Assembly (NCBI RefSeq): GCF_907165205.1
Contig: NC_058196.1
Span: forward strand, 15,604,501 to 15,668,500
Source of the DNA: Coccinella septempunctata
Lineage: Eukaryota; Arthropoda; Insecta; Coleoptera; Coccinellidae
Direction: 5' to 3'
Length of the DNA stretch: 64,000 nucleotides
A program made the translations under genes and the position numbers. Below, in pieces: positions 20,241-31,029 of this stretch; positions within the stretch are counted from its first letter, which is position 1, and each line of letters begins with the position of its first letter. Below the pieces are notes generated by a model, which saw only the letters and a program-made list of their open reading frames with translations, was not told the DNA's origin and made no database searches.

Positions 20241-22640
20241 TAAAAACTCATCAATTTTATTGATTTTTGAAGAGAATAGCTTTTGTTCTTGAGGATCTTA
20301 CCCTCACAAATTTTCATCCATACTGCTGGAAAATTCATGAAATAGGTATTCTTATTTTGAAATATGCCTGCAGTATAATAGAAGTGATCTCCATAATTTT
20401 TAAAATTGTCTCCAGGTAAATCGATCATTGTTCTCATCATCATGAGTTTCACAACACTGTAATTATTTGAAAATAAATTCACACTTGATTTCATGAACCT
20501 GAACGATTTTTCACCCTGCTTACAAATATTGATGCCTTCGTCAATTTTCCATAAGTCTTTCTAATTTGGAGTTTCGAATATATCTCGTCATCTTCCAATA
20601 ACTGTCAGCATTTCGAGCACATTACAGATGACTTGAGCTTTCTCACCGCAAACCCAGAAATATATTCAACAATTTCCTCTACGTAGTCAGTCAAGTTCCA
20701 AATGTTGGAATTGAGGCAGCCCTCATCAAGGAAAAATGCCTCCATGTCAGTTAGCTCCTGATTTGGTCCATCTTTCTCTTTCAAGAGTTGACGGCTTGTA
20801 CAGTGTGAGATGGAAGTGGAATACAGTGAGATGGCATTTGCTGATTCGGATCCTCTCATATCTTGTATCGATTATGAGACGTCTCATTGTAAAAATAGAC
20901 TGGTTTGCACTTGTATTATTGTTGAATCCGCTTTTATTTCTTATGCAACTGAAAAAAATTTCCAGATGATCCTGAGATAATTCATATGTCAGGAGTTATT
21001 TCAATCATCTGGAATTCAACACATGATCTTCAAACATTTTATGCAAATCACTAAACCAAGAATCCTGTCTTCCTCCAGCTTGCAATTAATAACTCTCCAT
21101 TTATCTTCAACTCAAAAATATATTTAACTGCCATATCTAAAAACTCAAAATATTTTTATTCAACAGCCGGTGAAAGAGGTATTTCAAATGGGTTTTTCGA
21201 AAATATTTCTTGAATTGAGAATTTCAAATAAATTATTGAAAATTTTGAGAAATTCGGCAGTACTCTCAGATCCTTCAAAATCTTTCATTTTGAGATCTAG
21301 ATTCAAAAAATTTAGTGCCTCTGCAGTGTTTGAACAGCCAACATCACTTTCATATTTTCATTGAACCATAATAAATGCCTCTTCTCCAATTTATTGGCAA
21401 TATTTAGACCCTGATCTTTATAAATGTTAACGAGTTTTTTAATATATTTTTTGGCCCGTACTATTTTCTAGCACTCCAATACTGCCAAAAAAATCCTCAC
21501 ATATTGGATCATGTGGCTAGGATCATGAAATATATATATTTTATTTTTTGTGATGGGATGGAGGAAATATGTTCTCGAAGATGTCACGGATAAATCAGCT
21601 CCTAATTTACTGGACCTACTCTAGTTAGTTGGTGGACCATAAAAAAAGAAACTGAAGTTACAATCACACCAGTTCCTTGAATTAATTCCAAGCAGCTTGG
21701 GAGTAGATTTGATTTCTCATTGCTATCTGAGGCATCCATCAAGAAATAGGCTATTTCGGTATCTTCCAACGCTGATTCAAAGCAACCAACATAAACACAA
21801 TAGCTTCATTTGCTTCCTCCAAATTATCTTAATCCATTCCAGTACCAATATCAACAAAGCCATAATACTTTTTTCCATACCATTCAATTTGTTTTCTAAT
21901 AGCCATTTCATCAAATACAACATCAATTTATACCCCTGAGATTCTGCTTCTATTGATTTTTTCCTTAATGCTTCCGATGCCTCCATAGAGAAACCTGGAG
22001 AAGCATCTATGGTTTCATACCACTTTCTCAACGTTCGTAAGTGTGGTAAATTTTTATTGAATTTCTCCCTCACATATTCATAGGCCTTTTTTGAACAGAA
22101 ACTCAGAGTTAGAGCAAATCTCCTCAACTTAGGTGAATATTTTCTCGCTTTCTTATTCATCAGCTCCAAAAATGTGTTGTTTGTGGATTCTCTGGTACTG
22201 AGGCCTGAAATTTTATAAATTAAACAATCATGTTATATCTAATTTGTAGAAATTCAAATTAATTATGTTTTCATCATTTTCAGAAATCATTCTTTTATCA
22301 AGGAGAGATTTCAATGAATGTATTTGGCCCCTCAACCACTTTTCTCTTTGCCATGAAATTCTGCATCTTTTTTTTGCAATTCCACATTTTTTTTTTTTTT
22401 TGATGATCCTCATACACTTTGTTCTTGATCATGTCTCATATCATCCTTTGTGATATCACCCAAATAGCTCAGTCTTTTTCGTTTTCTAAAAGAAAGAGTG
22501 TTGAATATGTTTTCTCCATTCAATTCGAAATATTGGATTAGATTAGAATTTTGGCTCTTGTTTGTTCTTATAACACTGGACACAGAAGCAGGAGATCTGA
22601 ATATTTCTGTGGAATCTATTGATGTGGGTGATGCAGGCGA
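20240..22640 (-). pseudogene. P-element/THAP9-like transposase pseudogene
   Basis: The minus strand carries pieces in the order expected for P/THAP9 transposases. RKRKRLSYLGDITKDDM lies near 22470-22520. A broken basic coiled-coil stretch follows, then KYSPKLRRFALTLSFCSKKAYEYVR and LRTLRKWYETIDASPGF (22000-22150). After a frameshift near 21920 comes the catalytic-region signature VFDEMAIRKQIEW…YGFVDIGTGM (21840-21930), then VFMLVALNQRW. DPSHMIQYVR follows near 21500, and YISGFAVRKLKSSVMC near 20620-20660. Several stops and frameshifts disable it. The THAP zinc finger was not found. An intron with an AG acceptor precedes the first exon near 22637. In intact relatives this protein cuts and joins transposon ends. 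Confidence 0.8.
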
Positions 22641-22719
22641 TCTGAAATGAAAAAAATTAATATCTAATATTTCAGTTCTTTTCTTTTATATTATTCTTGA
22701 AATTTTACCTATTTTCCAC

Positions 22720-25480
22720 TTTCATCATGGCTTTTTCTGTCTCTGATGCTGTCAATGTAGTAGAAGAAGCAGGAGATCTGAAAAATAATTTAAATTATAT
22801 TTTCTGCTCTTTCCCGAGTTCATATTCCTTATTTGTTCCAAAAAGTTAATGTAGTATATACAGGGTGTTTTCTAATTGAATGTCAATATTTATGGGGGTG
22901 ATTTTTGGGCCCATTTTAAGAAAAAAATTCATATGGACATATGTCCTAAACGTCTCATCTTTTGAGATACAGGGTGGTGAAGTTTTCGGAAATGAATCAT
23001 TTATTATCAATATCTACAATACCACTTCAAATATTTCAATGAAATTTGTCATACATGTACAGGGTGGGCAAATTTCGATGTTTTAGCACTACAGTTTTTA
23101 AACCAGAGGAGATACACAAAATCTGATAACCCATTCTCGTTCTCTTTTTCTGAGAAACTAACAATAGTAGTAGTCATTTTTGGCCACTTTCTTTTGTTTT
23201 CGAGTTATAAGCAAAAATTGGAAAAATGGCGATATTGAAATAAATTTAAATCTTCGCTAATACTGATGATAGAGCTCTGAAATTGAAACATTATACAGGC
23301 ACTTTTCATTTAGAATCCAGTGGCGTGCTCGCCTTTTTAGCAGGATTTTTAATTACGAAGCTATGACCCAAAGTTATGTTTTTTTAAATGGGAACACTAG
23401 TTTTCTGTGCAATTTTTTGAAAGCTTAATTTTCACTGATTTCAAAAATATATAACATCATATGGTTTGTAGCAATATAAATGATAGAAAATGGTCAAAAA
23501 CCTTTTTTCTCAATATTTCTATGGTTTCAACTTTTGATGAGCACAGAAACATATGGTATCGTATGATAACCACTGTCTCCTTCTATACGTCCTTTCATTA
23601 TTATGAAAATTTATGAAATATATCTTTATTCAAATTTTGTGAGAATTGGTGAAATGCATGGAAAGAATGACATTTCCGGAAGGAGACTGCTTTTGTTATA
23701 GGAAACTCTATTTTTATGTGCTCGTCAAGAGTTGAAACCATAGAAATATTGAAAAAAAAGGTTTTTGACCATTTTCTATTATTTATATTGATACAAACCA
23801 TAGGAATTTAGTGTTCCCATTTAAAGAAACATAACTTTGGGTCATAGCTTCGTAATTAAAAATCCTGCTAAAAAGGCGCGCACGCCACTGGATTCTACGT
23901 AAAAATTGCCTGTATAATGTTTCAATTTCAGAGTATCAGCGGAGATATAAATTTATTTCGATATCGCCATTTTTTCAATTTTCGCTTATAAGTCGAAAAC
24001 AAAAGAAAGTGGCCAAAAATCACTACTACTATTGTAAGTTTCTCAGAAAAAGAGAACGACAATGGGGTATCAGATTTTATCTATCTCCTCTGGTTTAAAA
24101 GCTGTAGTGCTAAAACATCGAAATTTGCCCACCCTGTATACTATGAATCAAGAGGCATTTTGTAATGTATCACTTTTTTCTTAATTTCCACCAGTGGCGT
24201 TCGTACGTAATTTGGCCTACCTATTTTGGCAGACATTGATGGTACCCCACAAATTTCTAATGAAATAAAAATTATTCTTGAAATTCCCAATCATTTTTTA
24301 CCAAAATTGATCACTTGACATTTTTTAATCCGATTCATGGTTTCCGCTAAAAAAAATAAAAACCGTTTCTCTGCATGATCATAACAATATCCTGAATACA
24401 TACATATGACAATATCACCATGCAAAGATATACGTAAATTTTATTTTTTAGGGGAAACCCGTGAGTCGGACTAAAAAAATTCAAGAGATCAAATTTGCTC
24501 ATGTCAGTGGCGTGTCACTGACTGTCTAAATAATACCACCCTGTATCTCAAAAGGTAAGACGTTTAGGACATATGTTCATATGAAGTTTTCTTCTTAAAA
24601 TGGGCCCAAAAATCACCCCCATAAATATTGACATTCAATTAAGAAACACCCTGTATAATAGTGTGGCTATGACCCAATGAACAATAAAATAAGAAACAGA
24701 GGTAAAATCCGCCTCATGTTAGGTCACAATATGTGAGTTTTGAATAAAATAAAAAACAAATTAGTGTTTCCGCCCCAATCAGTACAAATAGAACAGTTAC
24801 CTTTGTAAAGGAAAGTCAGCACTGACATACTGACATCCATCATAGCCTTTTCTGTCTCTGATGCTGTGATAATATTAGAAAAAGCAGGAAATCTGAATAA
24901 TAATTAAATATATTTTCTGCTCTTCCCGAGTTCAATATTTCTTATTTGTCACAAAAAGTAAATTTTTTATATAATAATATTATAACAATAGCAACCCAAT
25001 GAACACGAGGTCATAAACTCTATACAAATAGAGGTAAAATCAGCCTCATGCTAGGTCACAATATGTGAGTTGTGAATAAAATATAAAATAAATTAGTGTG
25101 TTTTTACACCAATCAGAACAAATAGAAGAGTAACATTTTTAAAGGAGAGTCAGCACTGACATCCAAATATAAAATAAATTAGTGTGTTTTTACACCAATC
25201 AGAACAAATAGAAGAGTAACATTTTTAAAGGAGAGTCAGCACTGACATCCATCATAGCCTTTTCTGCCTTTGATGCTGTGAAAGTATAAAGAGAAGCAGG
25301 AGATCTGAAAAATAATTTAATATATTTTCTGCTTTTTCCAGAGTTCAATATCTCTTCTTTGTCTCAAAAAGTTAATGTTGTATGAATTAATAAATAAAAA
25401 TTAAAATAATGTGTTTCTACCCCAATCAGTACAAATAGAACAGTTACCTTTGTAAAGAAGATTCAGCACTGACATCCATC
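22720..25480 (-). repeat. repeated 'SPAS…TASETEKAMMDVSA' exons upstream of the P-like pseudogene
   Basis: On the minus strand, exon-like blocks near 22720-22780, 24805-24895 and 25235-25305, plus a partial one near 25450-25490, repeat a pattern. The pattern is a (T)CAG acceptor, ATCTCCTGCTTC, a Thr/Ser segment, ACAGCATCAGAGACAGAAAA (ASETEKAMM) and often GATGTCAGTGCTGA, then a GTAA donor. They are diverged copies of one exon plus flanking intron. 25150-25250 also repeats its neighbour almost exactly. A large foldback (22857-24657) splits the series. Confidence 0.6.
22857..24657. mobile_element. 1.8-kb foldback element with TACAGGGTGTTT ends
   Basis: The outer arms pair 22857-22985 with 24530-24657 (TACAGGGTGTTTTCTAATTG, TGGGCCCATTTTAAG, ATATGTCCTAAACGTCTC and complements). 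A second arm set (23057-24142), beginning TACAGGGTGGGCAAATTTCG, is nested inside and pairs over about 480 bp, up to a centre near 23600. No coding capacity was found. A solo copy of one outer arm is at 44148-44278 and a relative of the inner one at 41829-42572. Confidence 0.75.
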
Positions 25481-25782
25481 ATAGCTTCGACTACCAAGGT
25501 CATTAGCCCATTGACAAATTATTAAGGTACATGCATTCTCACATTTGATGTTTTACACAACATCACTCAAATAAAAAAGTGTATAAATAGAATATTCACA
25601 AATTTTTATATACAGAGATAAAATAAATAGGTTAATCCGATATAATAAAATACATCCTGCGTATCAGAGTTCGCACCTCTACGTGATTTTTTATCAGCTT
25701 CTTCGTTCACTTCTATTCCCACATGATTAGGTACCCATATGAACACAATGTTGAAATCTCTTCTTATTAGATGACAGTTTGT

Positions 25783-25814
25783 GTGTGTGTGTGTGTGTGT
25801 GCGTGTGTGTATAT
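25783..25814 (+). repeat. (GT)n microsatellite
   Basis: A GT run with one GC interruption, followed by GTATATGTG. The long frames across it on both strands are low-complexity artefacts. Confidence 0.9.
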
Positions 25815-25823
25815 GTGTAAAGG

Positions 25824-26417
25824 CGGCCACAGACGGAAAGGCAAGCCTTGGCAAAAGTCCGCTCGTTCCAACTTTTGCGCATCGTGTGTATGCAAAACAT
25901 ATGGCAAGGCAAAGCCAACGCTGGCGCTGGCAAGGGTTCGCCTAGAAGGCGGTATTGTGAACAGACATCAAAAGGACTTGTCGAGACTCGCCAATAGACT
26001 TGATCACCGTACACACGACACGCGAGTCATGTTTGAAGTTATAAGGTGTTTCGACAATTTCTATCTGGCTTGTATGGTTTGTGGTAGGATCTCTTATTAA
26101 GGAAGTTCGTAATTTTTGGTGTTTTGTGAAGTACGTGGTGTCGTCGTGCATGGTTAATATTGCAGTGGATTTAATAATGTCTCTTGTTGTCAATTATTAT
26201 TGTTTTTAAGCTAAACTGACTGAAAACTGGAGCAATGACACCATTATATAGTTCCTTAGTTTGTATGATAAGTACCCCATTCTTTGGGGTCAATCATAAA
26301 AATCAGTCTCTATTTCTTCGCACGCTTGTTCAATGTTCGCCTTCTTGAATATACCAACGTTTCCACAAACGTTCGTTCAAACGCTGGCCAAGGATTAACA
26401 TGCAGCCTGTAGCCGCC
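25824..26417. mobile_element. possible PIF/Harbinger-like element, diverged ends
   Basis: AGGCGGCCACAGACGG on the left is mirrored on the right by a sequence whose complement reads AGGCGGCTACAGGCTG. The flanks are TAA on both sides. Ends and flank resemble the Harbinger-like elements at 8847 and 43050. The internal 590 bp has no recognised domain. Confidence 0.4.
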
Positions 26418-26419
26418 TA

Positions 26420-27745
26420 ATTATGCAAACATACGCCTCTACGCCATGATATGTACCGGAAAAAGTATTAAAGTGCAAAAAGTAAGTTTTCTTCCGAATA
26501 TCTACATTCTTCAGCAGTGTCCCAAAAATAAGAAAATATTCCTTGAGGACAAGAAGTCGAAATCAGCATCGTTTCAGACATTACATTTTTTGATATTTAT
26601 ATCAACGGGGGTTCAATTCCATAAGTACCTAATTCACTATTAGTAATTGACACGGGAGTGGCTGAGTTTGGTCCAAAATGATATTATTGAATTGATGGGA
26701 TCATTACTTGATGAAAATCCACGATCAAACTAGAAACTTAATTAGTACACGATTTTATATCGGATAATTTATTCAACCACTGCACGCGTTTCACTATCAC
26801 ATCACCAACTTCAGGTGATAGAATGTATGTATACTGACAGGTTAAATATCTCATCCCAGTGAAAATCATTAATTTTAGTTTCTATTTCAAAATGATATTT
26901 GTTCTCCTCCAGTATTCAAGAGGAAAGAACCAGGATGAAATGAAAGGCAAAACCCCAAAGTAGGGATACAAAATAAAAAAGGAACTCGATTAAATGCGAG
27001 AGAAAGAAAATGAATGTCCATATTGTTTTAGGTGGCACAACGAGAACTTAGGACACCCGTGTATGTTACTTCATTTTATATTCCCATTCTGAGCTGCAGA
27101 TTCGAGGAGGATACAGAATCGGCTGTGCTTTCCTCATACGTCCTTATCAGAGGCGTAGAGGACAGATGAAATGATTTGTAAAAACAAAATTTTTACGCCT
27201 CGAAATTTTTATTCTTCATTGAATCATTTGCACATTTTCCCCAGAAAGTTTGTCGAAAAATATCTTCAAAGTATGCCTTCCTTCCAATGTTGATAATTTC
27301 GAGATTCCTGCATAAAAATTTAAAATTTTTCAGCTTTTAGCAGAAGATATACCAGTGCTTCTCGTCCGTTAAATAAATTTAATTGAACATACAGGTTGTT
27401 TCGATTTCAATGTCAAAGTCAGCATTGAATAAAACATCAAATCCCATTTTGTCAATATGAATCCATTTTTTTTATTGTATATAAGTCAATGTAGTTAATC
27501 ATGGCCGCCTCCCTTCCAAAATGAATAAGGAAATGATTTGAGTAAAGTGAACTATATCAATGAATCATTTCATGGAGTAAGCGTCTCGCCCCCTCCCGGA
27601 AATATTGGCAATATCTGTTGAAAATTGATACATAGCACCTCCAACCTTGTTCTTGTCTACGCTCCTGATTAGTTCCAAATGTCAACCAAATAGTACGCAA
27701 ATTCTATAGTTCTTATAAAACAGCTAATTGAGAATTGCAGAAGCC
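26420..27745. other. no gene recognised
   Basis: AT-rich DNA with short, domain-less frames. I see no repeats with clear ends here. Confidence 0.3.
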
Positions 27746-27746
27746 A

Positions 27747-27952
27747 CATAGATATAGAGACATGGACTGAGCAATGTCAGCATGAAATTGGCCTTTTTAT
27801 AGAAAGAGAGAAATGATCGTCGGGCATTTACCTGTCTCTTTTTTGTTCAGATGGGGGTGAGTTGGACCAATCAAAATTCTAGAAAAATACAACTGCATGC
27901 CCGATGTTCAGTTCCTCTCTGTCACTTTTTTGACCGTATTTCATGCATAGAT
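27747..27952. mobile_element. truncated copy of the 17105 hAT-like MITE
   Basis: It starts CATAGATATAGAGACATGG and follows the 17105-17348 element closely (AGAAAGAGAGAAATGATCGTCG, TGACCGTATTTCATGCATAG). The right terminal repeat is missing: after CATGCATAGATA the sequence diverges. Confidence 0.8.
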
Positions 27953-28208
27953 AGCTTAGAACATAAATACATGGAATGGACATTGACATGCTATAAATGT
28001 ATTTGTTGTAGTACAAACACTCGATGCTTCTCTGTCTAGTGCGACACTAAGGCAGTGGCGTAAAATAAATAAATTTATATAGCTCCTGAGAGAGAGAGAG
28101 ATCATAAAGAATCTACAAACAGATTGGTAATCCTCACTAGTATTGTTCGATTTATAATTTCACTCGAGTCACCTCATTTATATCCTCGTGTACAGTCCAT
28201 TATTTTTT

Positions 28209-28508
28209 ATTTTCATTTACTTTTCTAGGTTATATTAATATATTTCAGATCTGTGATTGAAAGTACAGACATTTTTTAGATCTTCTGTGACCAGATATTA
28301 AACTGAGCCTGGACTTTCAAGACTTACTAGGATGTCAATCATTCTTGAATGGACTATATATAGTTCATTCAAGCATGATTGACATCCCAGTAGGTCTTGA
28401 AAGTCCAGGCGCAGCTTAATATTGGGTCACAAAAGATTTCTAAAAATTTCTGTACTTTCAGTCACAGAACTGAAATATATTAATATAACCTAGAAAAGTA
28501 TATGAAAA
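28209..28508. repeat. 300-bp near-perfect hairpin (two ~145-bp arms)
   Basis: The left arm TTTCATTTACTTTTCTAGG… and right arm …CCTAGAAAAGTATATGAAA pair through the centre near 28358 with few mismatches and almost no loop. A fragment of the centre (GATGTCAATCATTCTTGAAT) recurs at 28754-28785. It may be a palindromic MITE. A transcript would fold into long double-stranded RNA. Confidence 0.8.
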
Positions 28509-28799
28509 TGAGAAATATTCAAATTTGCAGCATATTTATCAGTATTCAAAATTGACTCAACAATGTTTCCAATTCGTACGATTAAATTAAGAACATAAAC
28601 AGCTGTACAAAATTCAAATAACCGTCGGTAAGTGCATAGATTCACATATAATAAGTCTATAGATCAATGTTTATTCACAATACCAACCTGAATTCCGCAA
28701 CACAAAATCTGAACTTTGGGACATTACCAACGATTTTCCACAGCCACCCGAGATGTCAATCATTCTTGAATGGACTATATATATATATATATTTCATTA

Positions 28800-29850
28800 T
28801 ATTTTACAATTCACATAGATTTTCAGACCTCTCTAGATTTCTCACACCGAAATGGGTATGTTACACCAGAACTGAACTTTCCATGTCTTTGTCTTGATTT
28901 ATTGTATTCTCATGCTCATCTAAATAATAAATAATTTTTATCAGTTTATTTCATTTCTCAAGTGAACAACCTCTCAATTCACATTGGTAGTTACTGTTCT
29001 CGAGTTCCAGATGAATAAATCCTCATGCCTTCAGAGTGGACCCTAGATTTAGTTGATTTCCTTCAGAACACGATGTGAATTTCACCGATATGATTCAACG
29101 AGTAGTTTTAATCCATGAAACTAGTTGACAGTCTCTCTTCTACCAGGTTCTACCCTGGAAGACCTTCATTGAGTGCTTTGCTACTGTGAACGTTGTGATT
29201 AATGTTGAAGTAGTTGTTCTCAATGTCTGACTTCACTGACCTCTCATTTCAACTACTCCAGATCACTTCTGTTTTTGGATAACGTCACCCTGAATCTACC
29301 TATGGATGTTGTTAATATAATATTTATATATGTTACTGTATTGGCTTCATGCGGATGGCTTATTAATTTTTTGATACTAAACGATGAACAATAAATGTTT
29401 TTACACTATAATCTCCAACTCAAGGATATGGTAACAGTCCACAACAGCAAGTTGCTAAAATCGGAACATCCCTGATTTTGAACAATATTCGCCACTGAGT
29501 TACAGAAAGAATAAGGAGATGGTGCGTCACGAAACTGGCCAAAAATTCAACAACGGCGAGAAATGCCGAAGTTATAGCTAGAACTTCAAGAAAAAATCGA
29601 AGTGGCGAAAACGTCCCGAGGTGTTGACCTGATAACCAACCCAGCATCAAAAACAACTTTGTCAGGCCCCTCTACTATTCCCAAATTCTCCGCAAAAAAA
29701 ACGGAAATCTTTTTACTCTCCTGCATTTGTAACCTGTAGAACAAGACGGAATTGAAAAAAAATACCTTGCGTCGATGGCACACAAAGGACCACTCTTTGT
29801 ATCTCGGGGTAGGACAATAGAGTACAAGAGGAAGGGCTTGTCATTTGACC
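28800..29850. other. no gene recognised
   Basis: AT-rich DNA followed by a mixed region that may include decayed mariner sequence upstream of the 30195-30520 relic. I cannot assign it by motif. Confidence 0.3.
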
Positions 29851-30194
29851 CAATATGTCAAAGAACAGAGGAAGAACAAAGCCTTGAAATAGCCTTGTCC
29901 GGCTGAAGACTGGCTACTGAAAGGCAGTTTGGGTGTGGATGAGGCACAATATACTTTGGATTTTTAATTGAGTCCTGTTGAGTCGATTTGAAAAATTTTG
30001 TTCTCAGTTGACTAGTGACAAATTTAACGAAATGATGTGTCCGGATTTTCAATGAAGCGTTACCAAATTTTAAGGATAAAGAATTAGAGGCAAGGCTCGA
30101 TGAAAACTCATTACAAAAACAATAGGATACGAAAGGTATCGGATATTGAGTGCGAATAAACTGAAGCATAGAGACGTCTAACGCAGTTTTTTCA

Positions 30195-30520
30195 CGTTTG
30201 AGCAACTGCTCCAACGGCAAAAACAGGCGTTTTGCATCGAACTTTAACTGGAGATGAAAAGTGGGTACATAACGATGATCCAAAACCTCGGGCAACAAAT
30301 GTATACCCTGGCCATGCCTCATCACCAACTCATGGCGTGAAGATCATGCTCTGTATTTGGTTGAACCAGCAAATTATTGAACCAAAGGATTAAAGGAAAG
30401 GTCTGCAGATTGATACGTTCTGCCAATTGATACGTTCGAGAAAACTAGCCTCAGTACGCCGACTGATATGACAAAAGTCTGCAGCATGATAATGCTTGGC
30501 CACTGTGATGGGCTTTTTCT
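30195..30520 (+). pseudogene. mariner transposase relic
   Basis: The plus-strand frame reads VLHRTLTGDEKWVHNDDPKPRATN, then PGHASSPTHGVKIMLCIWLNQQIIEPKD and a stop. This matches the mariner core (H.IVTGDEKW..Y.NP…W..PG…..K.MLCIWWD). After frameshifts a piece reading YDKSLQHDNAWP follows, the second catalytic-Asp region (HDNARPH). It is disabled by stops and frameshifts, and the ends are not visible. Confidence 0.8.
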
Positions 30521-30845
30521 CTCACCCTGGACCCTCCTTACCTTTGCTCGGGCGCCAGTGGGACAATCAGTGAAACCCCATGTCTCTCACAGAGTCCCCA
30601 AAGAATTAGTAAACTTAAATGATCAGTAGAGAAGGGTAGCAGTGCTAACTAGGGTGGTAGCGTATTCTTGGTCTCTGCCTTCTGGCGGTTTTTAATCGTT
30701 CAAAAATAACTGACAACAAAATAAACGTTGTTTTTTTTTCCTACTGGATTAAATTATATACAGAAATGTAAATAAAAAAGTAATAACAAATGTTGATGTT
30801 AACCGGCGGTCTGGTCGGCGTGGGGCGGCTGATGGAACACAGTCT

Positions 30846-31022
30846 CTCCAGGAAAATTCGGTTGAAATAGACGGTAAATACGGTTAAATTTTGTACAGTC
30901 ACTCCAGAGGAGTACGGTGGAAATAGACGGTAAATACTGTTAAATCTTGTACGGTCACTCCAGAGGAGTATGGTGGAAATATACGCTAAATATGGTTAAC
31001 TTTTGAAATCTTGACAAGTCAC
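30846..31022 (+). repeat. 56-bp tandem repeat, three units
   Basis: CTCCAG starts recur at 30846, 30902 and 30958, an exact 56-bp period. Each unit carries GGTGGAAATAGACGGTAAATA or close variants and ends in GTCA. A degenerate fourth start is at 31023. A (TC)n run follows at 31083-31112. Confidence 0.85.
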
Positions 31023-31029
31023 TCCCTCT

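Noticed and set aside
25606..26014. Frames rich in His/Thr or Cys/Val
   Set aside because: They read through the (GT)n microsatellite.
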